This document shows, one piece after another, positions 1 through 5,497 of a DNA stretch of 6,072 nucleotides. Source of the stretch: Desulfococcus sp. (GTDB taxonomy: Bacteria; Desulfobacterota; Desulfobacteria; Desulfobacterales; Desulfosalsimonadaceae); NCBI GenBank assembly GCA_024641805.1, contig JAHECJ010000153.1, positions 1 to 6,072 of the forward strand, written 5' to 3'. Each line of letters starts with the position of its first letter. Positions within the stretch are counted from its first letter, which is position 1. The notes under the pieces were generated by a model. It was not told the DNA's origin, did no database searches, and saw only the letters and a list, made by a program, of their open reading frames with translations. Made by a program: the position numbers and the translations under genes.

Positions 1-2109
1 GGCGGTCATGTGCAGAATCTCTTCGGTCACCGCCAGGTATCGTTCTACTTCAAACCCTTTGGCATAGGACAGGGATATGGCCGGCTGAAAAATATTCCGG
101 GTGGAATTGAGCACGATTTCCGCAAACGGTCGCATGTTTTCGATGTGGTTTAAAAAATCAAAACAACGGATCACGTCATAATGCTCACAGATCATTTCAC
201 CGGTGGCTTGCATCACATTTTTAGGCTGGGGCTTATAGCCCAGCACATTGGTGGATCGGATCAGAATCTGTTTCAGCGACCGGGGCGCAAATTCGTTCCA
301 CATTTGTGCTTCGGTAAACGGGTAGGTCATGTTGGCCAGCATGGCCACGTGAAAATGCGCGCCGCCGCCATTCTCTAAAGAAAAGAAGCCGCTGCGGTCC
401 AGGTAGGGACCCACAATACGGTCTTCTCCCAGCCGGAATCGATTGCCGCTGTTGGACTGGGTGATGTCCCGGGTGGTGGTGTCAGAAAAATGCACGAATC
501 CGCTGTCCCGGACATAATCCAGGGTGGCCTGTCGGTCATACCTGGGGTAGATGAACTCCTTCGGCACTTCGTTGAGCCGGGGGGTGACCACTTCCAGCCT
601 TCCCAGGCGTTTGTCGGCTATGCCTCGATATTCGCCGAGCTGCACATAGGGGTTAAATCCTTTGGCCGAGATTTCCGCAACCAGCCGGGAAAGTCTTAAC
701 GATTCCGGCGCCTGGTCCGTGTAATCCATGAGTTCCGGGGTATTCTCGATAAATCGGGTATCATACTCTCCGGAAATAAATACCGGGTGTTTGACGATCT
801 GTTTGTGAAACGGAATGGTGGTCTTGACGCCGCCGAACATGTATTCCCGCAATGCCCGCTGCATCAGTTTCACGGTTTTTATCCAGCTGTTGCCGTAAGT
901 AATCAGCAGGGAAGCGGCGGAATCATAATTAGAAGGAAATTCATAGCCGCTGGTCACGCAGGAGTCCAGGCGAACGCCCTGGCCGCCGGGAGAGGTGTAA
1001 CGCGTGATAATGCCGGAGTTGGGCGAAAAGTTTTTCTGGGGGTCTTCACAGTTGATCCGCACCTGCATGGCGTGTTGAAACGGGATGGTGTTTTCCTTGT
1101 TAAACCGAAGCACGGAGCCGAACGCCACCGCAATCTGCTCTTCGACCAGATCGATTCCGTAACGGCACTCCGTGATGCCGTGCTCCACCTGCAGACGGGT
1201 GTTCGCTTCGATTAAAAATGGCGCGCCGGTCCTGTCCACCAGAAATTCGACGGTTGCCAGGGAATGGTAATTGACCGCCTTGACCAGTTTTTCGGAATAC
1301 TCTTTTAATTCCGCCCGCAGCTTGTCGGTCATTCCCGGCCACGGAGAGGGGGTGATCTCCACCAGTTTCTGGTGGTTCCGCTGGACCGTGCAGTCGCGTT
1401 CGTCAAACGCGAACACATTGCCGTGCTGGTCGGCGATCACCTGTATTTCAATATGGCGGACGGATGTCAGGAATTTTTCCACAAACAGACGGGGATTTCC
1501 AAAAGACACTTCAGCCATGACCGATGCCTTGTGAAACGCGGATTCCAGCTGGTCATCGGAATGGATTTCATAAATACCCCGGCCCCCGCCGCCGCCTTCG
1601 GCTTTGAGCATAACGGGGAACCCGATTTTATGGGCGATTTTACGGGCCTCCTCAATCGTGACCGATCCTTCGGAACCGGGAACCACCGGTACACCCAGTT
1701 TTAAGGCCAGCTGCCGGACATCCACCTTGTTCCCCAGGGTTTTCATGGCATCCGTGGGCGGACCGATAAATGTGATACCGGCTTCTTCGCATTTTGCAGG
1801 GAAATTTTCATTCTCGGCAATAAACCCCCATCCGGGATGAATGCCAATGGCGCCCCTGTTTTTGGCCTTTTCAACAATCCTTTCCAGGTCCAGATAGGCG
1901 TTGGGATCATCTCCGAGCAGGAGCAGTTCATACGCGCCAAGGGTAGACGGGGAGGTTTTGTCAACATCCGTGGCGGTCAGGATCGGGATACCTTCCAGCC
2001 GTTCGGAAATGGCGCGGCTGATACGCCGGGCCGGGATCCCCCGGTTGGCAATAACGATCGGTTTGCCTTCTATCTCTTTTTGAACGTCATCAAATGTCTT
2101 TTGTTTCAT
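1..2109 (-). CDS. Pyruvate carboxylase-type biotin enzyme (biotin carboxylase plus carboxyltransferase), C-terminus outside window
   Basis: The frame is open from the ATG at 2109 to base 1 (703 codons, no stop), so the C-terminal part is missing. Residues about 16-450 form a biotin carboxylase (ATP-grasp) domain: IANRGIPARR at 19-29, HPGWGF at 91-96, a glycine-rich ATP loop GGGGGRG at 172-178, RDCTVQRNHQK at 238-248 and EANTRLQVEH at 301-310. By alignment from memory, the E. coli AccC catalytic residues K116, K159, H209, K238, E288, R292 and R338 correspond to K128, K169, H219, K248, E301, R305 and R380. From about 540 a carboxyltransferase (HMG-CoA-lyase-like TIM barrel) starts with DTTTRDITQS, keeping R547, D548, Q551, R618 and Y625. 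The order matches single-chain pyruvate carboxylase (about 1,150 residues, pyruvate + bicarbonate + ATP to oxaloacetate); the biotinyl domain would follow. An in-frame TGA 30 bases upstream makes this ATG the only standard start. The canonical WGGATFD signature reads GGGAHFH at 581-587, so another 2-oxoacid substrate is possible. Confidence 0.88.
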   Translation of the reverse strand, partial: MKQKTFDDVQKEIEGKPIVIANRGIPARRISRAISERLEGIPILTATDVDKTSPSTLGAYELLLLGDDPNAYLDLERIVEKAKNRGAIGIHPGWGFIAENENFPAKCEEAGITFIGPPTDAMKTLGNKVDVRQLALKLGVPVVPGSEGSVTIEEARKIAHKIGFPVMLKAEGGGGGRGIYEIHSDDQLESAFHKASVMAEVSFGNPRLFVEKFLTSVRHIEIQVIADQHGNVFAFDERDCTVQRNHQKLVEITPSPWPGMTDKLRAELKEYSEKLVKAVNYHSLATVEFLVDRTGAPFLIEANTRLQVEHGITECRYGIDLVEEQIAVAFGSVLRFNKENTIPFQHAMQVRINCEDPQKNFSPNSGIITRYTSPGGQGVRLDSCVTSGYEFPSNYDSAASLLITYGNSWIKTVKLMQRALREYMFGGVKTTIPFHKQIVKHPVFISGEYDTRFIENTPELMDYTDQAPESLRLSRLVAEISAKGFNPYVQLGEYRGIADKRLGRLEVVTPRLNEVPKEFIYPRYDRQATLDYVRDSGFVHFSDTTTRDITQSNSGNRFRLGEDRIVGPYLDRSGFFSLENGGGAHFHVAMLANMTYPFTEAQMWNEFAPRSLKQILIRSTNVLGYKPQPKNVMQATGEMICEHYDVIRCFDFLNHIENMRPFAEIVLNSTRNIFQPAISLSYAKGFEVERYLAVTEEILHMTA

Positions 2110-2119
2110 TATATCGTCT

Positions 2120-2132
2120 TTTCCTTTGGAAA
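2120..2132 (-). promoter_or_regulatory. Ribosome binding site of the carboxylase gene inside a small inverted repeat
   Basis: On the minus strand AAGGAAA lies about 12 bases before the ATG at 2109, a slightly long spacing. The same bases form the 3' arm of a perfect 5-base inverted repeat (TTTCC, AAA loop, GGAAA). A weak hairpin could therefore partly cover the ribosome binding site. The stem is AT-rich and may not be stable enough to matter. Confidence 0.5.
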
Positions 2133-2138
2133 TATATT

Positions 2139-2161
2139 TTCACCACAGAGGACACAGTGAA
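2139..2161. repeat. CACAGAGGACACAG-type intergenic motif with TTCAC/GTGAA ends
   Basis: The 105-base gap between birA and the carboxylase contains CACCACAGAGGACACAG flanked by the inverted pair TTCAC (2139-2143) and GTGAA (2157-2161). I recall closely related sequences (ACCACAGAGGACACAGAG and CACGGAGG variants) as dispersed short repeats in intergenic DNA of many bacteria, often near small GxxExxY or four-helix-bundle genes. Only one copy is present here, so repeat status is from memory and not shown by this window. No convincing terminator lies in the gap, which fits read-through from birA. Confidence 0.4.
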
Positions 2162-2214
2162 GATTTTTAAAGGCTGATCTCCAGTCTCCCGGTGGTTCTT
2201 GTTTATTCTTTTTG

Positions 2215-3168
2215 TTATTCTGAGAGGATAATACTGCCCGAATACATTACTTCTTCCTTGTCCCTCTTTTTTATCCGCAGGCCGCCGTTTTCCGCCAGCC
2301 CCAGAATCACGGCTTCTGATACATCCGCATTCATGCGCCGAATCAGGACTTTTTCCCCGACCCATGCCATCTGAGAATCAATCATTTTGATCAACTCGGC
2401 CGGTGTCGTGTTGTTAATCAGTTTTTCAAACAGGGACTTTCCCTTTTCCACCAGTGCCATCCATAAGCTGAGCGTGGGAATTTCACATCCCTGATCATGA
2501 AGGCGGGTGGCCGGGACGGCAAATTCCTCCCGCAACCGGCGGTCTTCCGGCGAATAATTCACATTAATGCCGATCCCGACCAGAATATGGCTTTCGCGCC
2601 GCTCCACCAGGATTCCGCCGAATTTCCGGTCCCCGCCGGATTGCATATCATGGACGAGCAGATCATTGGGCCATTTAATCTGCACCGGCACGTTCAGTTC
2701 AGTGAAAACCCGGGCAAAAATAAACCCCGCCACCAGCGACATCAATCCGTCCCAGCCGGTTTTTTCGCTTCCGTCAGATCCCGGCAGAGGCCAGAGCCAG
2801 GATGCGTGGATGTTCCCGGCCGGTGAAATCCATTGCCGTTTTTGCTGCCCCCGGCCGGCGGACTGTTCAACAGCAATGACCGAATCCCAAATGTCCATCT
2901 GCCGGTTTGCAATAAAATGCCACGCCGCGTCCATGGTGGACGTGCAATGCCCGCACACAAGGACGGCCGGATTTTCTCCGGCCTTTTCCGGCTGCCATAC
3001 CCATGCACCGGTTTGATCATTAAACCGGGTTGCAGGGGTCCGGATCCAGGGGCTGAAATTTTTAATGTCTTTTTCCCAGAGCCGGCTGGTCCGTGCGATG
3101 CTTTCCGGATCCGTCGATTTAAACAATCCCGGCCGCTCAAAATCTAGTATCAAAACCCTGCAAGTCAT
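2215..3168 (-). CDS. birA: Biotin--protein ligase (biotin--[acetyl-CoA-carboxylase] ligase), without HTH domain
   Basis: This 317-residue protein activates biotin with ATP to biotinyl-5'-AMP and transfers it to the lysine of a biotin-carrier domain. Its likely client is the neighbouring carboxylase 105 bases downstream on the same strand. The BPL/LplA fold is clear from about residue 75: TST at 76-78, the biotin-binding loop AGRGQQKRQW at 104-113, SPAGN at 115-119, KWPNDLL at 165-171 (K165 equals E. coli K183), KFGGILVE at 182-189 and GIGINVN at 198-204, then the small C-terminal SH3-like domain (about 268-317). In the loop, E. coli R118, R119 and G120 are Q108, Q109 and K110, while R116 is kept. 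The first 70 or so residues are not a recognisable winged helix, although the total length equals that of the bifunctional E. coli BirA (321). It should therefore be an enzyme only, not a repressor. The ATG at 3168 has a poor Shine-Dalgarno sequence, but no better start is visible. It stops with TAA. Confidence 0.93.
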   Translation of the reverse strand: MTCRVLILDFERPGLFKSTDPESIARTSRLWEKDIKNFSPWIRTPATRFNDQTGAWVWQPEKAGENPAVLVCGHCTSTMDAAWHFIANRQMDIWDSVIAVEQSAGRGQQKRQWISPAGNIHASWLWPLPGSDGSEKTGWDGLMSLVAGFIFARVFTELNVPVQIKWPNDLLVHDMQSGGDRKFGGILVERRESHILVGIGINVNYSPEDRRLREEFAVPATRLHDQGCEIPTLSLWMALVEKGKSLFEKLINNTTPAELIKMIDSQMAWVGEKVLIRRMNADVSEAVILGLAENGGLRIKKRDKEEVMYSGSIILSE

Positions 3169-3182
3169 ATGAATCGACCACT

Positions 3183-3201
3183 AAATTGTGAATAACAATT
3201 T
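3183..3201. promoter_or_regulatory. Perfect 7-base inverted repeat resembling the lac operator, early in the birA transcript
   Basis: AAATTGT (3183-3189), spacer GAATA, ACAATTT (3195-3201) is a perfect inverted repeat. The core reads AATTGTGA directly followed by ATAACAATT; the classical E. coli lac operator has the same two blocks separated by GCGG. With the birA start site predicted near 3210, the repeat sits at about +10 to +28, where a bound regulator could block transcription. Which protein would bind is unknown. The ligase encoded here has no HTH and should not do so itself. Confidence 0.5.
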
Positions 3202-3216
3202 GACAAAAACGTATAA

Positions 3217-3244
3217 TTTATAGATTTTTATGAATGACTGTCAA
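3217..3244 (-). promoter_or_regulatory. Sigma-70 promoter of birA (and probably the carboxylase gene)
   Basis: On the minus strand a perfect -35 box TTGACA (3244-3239) is followed after 16 bases by TATAAA (3222-3217), five of six matches to the -10 consensus. Transcription would start near 3210, leaving a leader of about 40 bases before the birA ATG. It is the best promoter match in the window. Confidence 0.75.
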
Positions 3245-3256
3245 GAAAAATATAAT
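3228..3256 (+). promoter_or_regulatory. Possible plus-strand promoter (perfect -10, weak -35)
   Basis: TATAAT at 3251-3256 is preceded at 17 bases by TTATGA (3228-3233), three of six matches to the -35 consensus. It could give a long leader for potABC or a short transcript ending at the hairpin near 3327. The DNA here is so AT-rich that a chance match is quite possible. Confidence 0.25.
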
Positions 3257-3258
3257 TG

Positions 3259-3280
3259 CCTAATATCTTAATATTTTAGG
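3259..3280. promoter_or_regulatory. Imperfect 22-base palindrome upstream of the birA promoter
   Basis: CCTAA at 3259-3263 and TTAGG at 3276-3280 are the outer arms of a palindrome in which 9 of 11 opposite positions pair. It lies about 15 bases upstream of the birA -35 box, a plausible place for an activator. AT-rich DNA makes such symmetry easier to obtain by chance. Confidence 0.35.
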
Positions 3281-3310
3281 ATTTTTATGATAGAGTGCGG
3301 GTTAACGGTC

Positions 3311-3327
3311 AAACCGGCGGTTTTTTT
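3311..3327 (+). terminator. Weak terminator-like hairpin with T-run
   Basis: AAACC (3311-3315), loop GGC and GGTTT (3319-3323) are followed by four more T, so the T-run totals seven. The 5-base stem with a 3-base loop is marginal. An alternative stem, CGGT with ACCG (3306-3309 and 3313-3316), competes with it. Only the plus strand has the T-run. No gene ends here, so if real it would end a short leader or small RNA. Confidence 0.25.
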
Positions 3328-3358
3328 GATCCATGGGTTTAAGAGGCCGATGGCGGCG

Positions 3359-3378
3359 TTTAATAACCTGATATTAAA
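3359..3378. promoter_or_regulatory. Perfect 7-base inverted repeat upstream of the pot promoter
   Basis: TTTAATA (3359-3365), spacer ACCTGA, TATTAAA (3372-3378) is perfectly symmetric. It lies about 48 bases upstream of the candidate pot -35 box, in a position typical of an upstream activator site. The binding protein cannot be named from sequence. Confidence 0.4.
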
Positions 3379-3425
3379 TGAGATATTTGCTGATTGAAAA
3401 ACCCGGGTGCGTGGCGCTTAACTTA

Positions 3426-3455
3426 TTGACAGGCATGGCGTCACTGTGACATAGA
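3426..3455 (+). promoter_or_regulatory. Candidate sigma-70 promoter of potABC, with a palindrome in its spacer
   Basis: A perfect TTGACA is at 3426-3431. The -10 element is weak: the best options are CATAGA at 3450 (18-base spacer) or ATAGAT at 3451, and a TG lies a few bases upstream. The spacer contains the perfect palindrome GTCAC-T-GTGAC (3440-3450), a likely operator because a protein bound there would cover the promoter. A start near 3463 would place the leader's 5' arm right at the transcript start. A weak -10 with a good -35 is typical of a regulated promoter. Confidence 0.45.
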
Positions 3456-3462
3456 TACGCAA

Positions 3463-3525
3463 AAATATCCTCAATTTGGATGAAAATGACCCTCCCTGCC
3501 GGGGATGGATATTTCAATGGGGAGG
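3463..3525 (+). promoter_or_regulatory. Structured leader before potA with an anti-Shine-Dalgarno element
   Basis: Two exclusive foldings can be drawn. In one, AAATATCC (3463-3470) pairs perfectly with GGATATTT (3507-3514), and CCC (3494-3496) pairs with GGG (3501-3503) inside, leaving the ribosome site free. In the other, CCTCCC (3491-3496) pairs perfectly with GGGAGG (3520-3525), with wobble extension, and hides the ribosome site. This is pairing read by eye; no energies were computed and no known riboswitch class is recognised. Confidence 0.4.
3519..3525 (+). promoter_or_regulatory. Strong ribosome binding site that selects the TTG start of potA
   Basis: GGGGAGG ends six bases before the TTG at 3532, ideal spacing. 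The in-frame ATG codons at 3505 and 3517 lie before or overlap this element and have no properly spaced Shine-Dalgarno sequence of their own. The TTG start is therefore favoured. Confidence 0.7.
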
Positions 3526-3531
3526 TACCTT

Positions 3532-4662
3532 TTGCCTGAAAAAAACACGATCATCATCCTGGAGAACATTTCGCAGTCCTTCGGCGGAACCGAAGTGCTC
3601 AGCAGCATCAACCTGGCGATCAACAACAGCGAACTGCTCACATTTTTAGGGCCCAGCGGCTGCGGGAAAACAACCCTCCTGCGCCTGATTGCCGGTTTTG
3701 AAACGCCCACCAGCGGCCGGGTCGTCATTGACGGCAAGGATGTCAATGCGCTCCCTCCCAATCATCGCAAAGTCAATACGGTATTTCAGAGTTACGCCCT
3801 TTTTCCGCACATGACGGTTTTTGACAATGTGGCCTTCGGGCTGAAAATGAGCCGGGTCCCGAAACCGGAAATCAACCGTCGGGTATCGGAAATACTGAAA
3901 ATGGTGGAACTCGAGCCCATGGCAGCCCGAAAGCCCCATCAGCTCTCCGGCGGACAGCAGCAGCGCGTGGCCATCGCGCGGGCCGCGGTCAATAATCCCC
4001 TGGTGCTCTTGCTGGACGAACCCTTAAGCGCCCTGGATGCGAAGCTGCGCCGGCAGATGCAGCGGGACCTGAAACATCTTCAGCGGCGCCTGGGGATTAC
4101 CTTTGTCTTTGTCACCCACGACCAGCAGGAGGCGCTTTCAATTTCTGACCGGGTGGTGGTCATGCACAACGGCCGGATCGAGCAGGTCGGGACGCCGGCG
4201 GAGATATATGAAGAACCCGTCAGTCTCCGGGTGGCTGAGTTCGTGGGCGATACCAATATTTTTGATGCCGTAGTGCTGGGCAAATCCCCCGACTGCCCGG
4301 ACGGGTCTCTGGAAGCCCGGCTGGAAGGACAGGAAAAACAGTGCCTTTTAAAAACCCGCAGGGAATTTGCCGACGGCCAGAATGTGAAAGTGGTGCTCCG
4401 GCCCGAAGACCTGCTGGTCAACCGGAAACAGCCCGGAGAAAGTTCCGGGATTATGCTCAGCGGCATGGTGGATGAGCTGATCTACAAGGGGTCGACCTAT
4501 GATATCGTGATTTCGCTGCAGAGCGGGAAAAAGCTGGTGGTGACGGAATTCTTTGATGAGGACGACGAGTCCATGATCGCGTCCGTGGGGGACAGTGTGT
4601 ATGTCAGCTGGATAAAAGGCTGGGAGGTGGTGCTGCCGGATGAAAACCCCGAACCTGTTTAA
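3532..4662 (+). CDS. potA: Spermidine/putrescine ABC transporter, ATP-binding protein PotA
   Basis: This is the cytoplasmic ATPase subunit that powers polyamine import through PotB and PotC. From the TTG start (376 residues) the nucleotide-binding domain shows Walker A GPSGCGKTT at 40-48, the Q-loop glutamine at 86 in VFQSYALFPH, the signature LSGGQ at 138-142, Walker B LLLDEP at 159-164, the D-loop SALD at 166-169 and the switch histidine at 196. All catalytic motifs are intact. The remainder, from about 235, is the TOBE regulatory domain; the ending WIKGWEVVLPDE closely matches my memory of E. coli PotA. Length fits the family (E. coli 378). An ATG at 3505 would add nine residues but lacks a spaced ribosome site. 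The last 23 bases overlap potB. A related Fe3+ or sulfate importer ATPase is unlikely given the PotB and PotC neighbours. Confidence 0.95.
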   Translation: MPEKNTIIILENISQSFGGTEVLSSINLAINNSELLTFLGPSGCGKTTLLRLIAGFETPTSGRVVIDGKDVNALPPNHRKVNTVFQSYALFPHMTVFDNVAFGLKMSRVPKPEINRRVSEILKMVELEPMAARKPHQLSGGQQQRVAIARAAVNNPLVLLLDEPLSALDAKLRRQMQRDLKHLQRRLGITFVFVTHDQQEALSISDRVVVMHNGRIEQVGTPAEIYEEPVSLRVAEFVGDTNIFDAVVLGKSPDCPDGSLEARLEGQEKQCLLKTRREFADGQNVKVVLRPEDLLVNRKQPGESSGIMLSGMVDELIYKGSTYDIVISLQSGKKLVVTEFFDEDDESMIASVGDSVYVSWIKGWEVVLPDENPEPV

Positions 4663-5497
4663 AAATTCGGCTATTGCCGGTACGGCATTGTGGCTGGGGG
4701 TGTTCGCCCTGGTGCCGTTTTTGCTGATTTGCGCCGCCAGTTTCATGGAGCGGAGTCCCACACGGTTTCTGGAACCGGTTTTTTCCCTTCAGGGATACCG
4801 GATGATTTTCACCCCCGGATTTTTAAAGGTATTTACGACATCGGTTTTGCTGGCTGCCGTCACGTCGGCGGTCTGTCTGGTGGCCGGGTATCCGTTCGCC
4901 TATATTCTTGCCCGCTCCAATCCCAGATACCGGAACCTGCTGCTTCTGCTGGTGATCATCCCTTTCTGGACCAATTCCCTGATCCGCACCTACGCGCTGA
5001 TATTTATCATCAAGACAAACGGACTGCTGAACGCCCTGCTGCTGAAACTGTCCATTATCAGCAAACCGCTTTCCATGATGTACACGGATTTCGCCGTACT
5101 CACGGGGCTGGTGTATACCCTGATGCCGTTTATGATCCTGCCGCTTTATGCGTCCATTGAGAAACTGGATCCACGTTACCTGGAAGCGGCGCGGGACCTG
5201 GGAGCCGGAAAATGGCGGACGTTCCTGCACGTCAGCCTGCCGTTGACCCTGCCGGGCATCATTGCGGGCATTATGCTGGTGTTTTTGCCGGCCCTGGGCA
5301 TGTTTTATATCCCGGATATCCTGGGCGGGGCCAAAAGCATGCTGGTGGGCAACTTTATAAAAAATCAGTTCCTGACCTCCCGGGACTGGCCGGCAGGTGC
5401 AGCCGCCAGCGTGGTGCTCACCCTGATTATGGCAATCCTGCTGATTGTTTATTACTTCAGTGAGTCCTCGTCGCGAAACAAAGCAGTGGTGACATGA
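4640..5497 (+). CDS. potB: Spermidine/putrescine ABC transporter, permease PotB
   Basis: An inner-membrane subunit that, with PotC, forms the polyamine channel. The 285-residue product has about six hydrophobic membrane segments (roughly 13-35, 65-90, 98-123, 150-172, 202-226 and 252-274). FWTNSLIRTYAL at 109-120 and SIEKLDPRYLEAARDLGA at 172-189 match E. coli PotB closely. The EAA coupling loop, E182-A-A with G188, contacts the ATPase, and PLTLPGIIAG follows it at 201-210. The ATG overlaps the end of potA by 23 bases, and GGGAGGTGG at 4622-4630 inside potA serves as a ribosome site. This indicates translational coupling. Length is normal (E. coli about 275-285), with no sign of damage. Confidence 0.96.
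   Translation: MKTPNLFKNSAIAGTALWLGVFALVPFLLICAASFMERSPTRFLEPVFSLQGYRMIFTPGFLKVFTTSVLLAAVTSAVCLVAGYPFAYILARSNPRYRNLLLLLVIIPFWTNSLIRTYALIFIIKTNGLLNALLLKLSIISKPLSMMYTDFAVLTGLVYTLMPFMILPLYASIEKLDPRYLEAARDLGAGKWRTFLHVSLPLTLPGIIAGIMLVFLPALGMFYIPDILGGAKSMLVGNFIKNQFLTSRDWPAGAAASVVLTLIMAILLIVYYFSESSSRNKAVVT

Larger units (their letters stand above)
3169..3531. other. Divergent intergenic control region between birA and potABC
   Basis: About 360 bases with no credible protein gene. The birA-proximal 130 bases are very AT-rich compared with both flanks. It holds the birA promoter on the minus strand, a candidate pot promoter on the plus strand, four inverted repeats suggestive of regulator binding and a structured leader before potA. 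These are listed separately. Confidence 0.8.

Noticed and set aside
787..1215. 142-codon plus-strand open frame and other plus-strand frames in 181-2160
   Set aside because: They lie wholly antisense to the carboxylase, whose frame carries many recognisable motifs without interruption. Long antisense frames are expected in GC-rich coding DNA, and none of them shows a family motif.
2110..2214. Terminator or separate promoter in the birA-carboxylase gap
   Set aside because: No GC-rich stem followed by a T-run was found on the minus strand. The best promoter-like match (TTCACT with an AT-rich -10) is too weak to call.
2090..2365. 91-codon minus-strand frame bridging the end of birA and the carboxylase start
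   Set aside because: It overlaps the birA C-terminus and the carboxylase start in another frame, has no motif, and its product is a low-complexity Lys/Arg-rich string.
2497..3147. Several open frames of 104-149 codons on both strands over birA
   Set aside because: They are in other frames of a clearly recognised ligase, lack family motifs, and have compositions typical of shadow frames.
3200..3217. TTGACA and TATAAT boxes together on the plus strand
   Set aside because: The two boxes are separated by only six bases, far too close for a sigma-70 promoter. The good promoter in this region is on the minus strand.
3401..3408. ACCCGGGT palindrome
   Set aside because: An 8-base palindrome is short enough to arise by chance, and it has no position clearly tied to a promoter.
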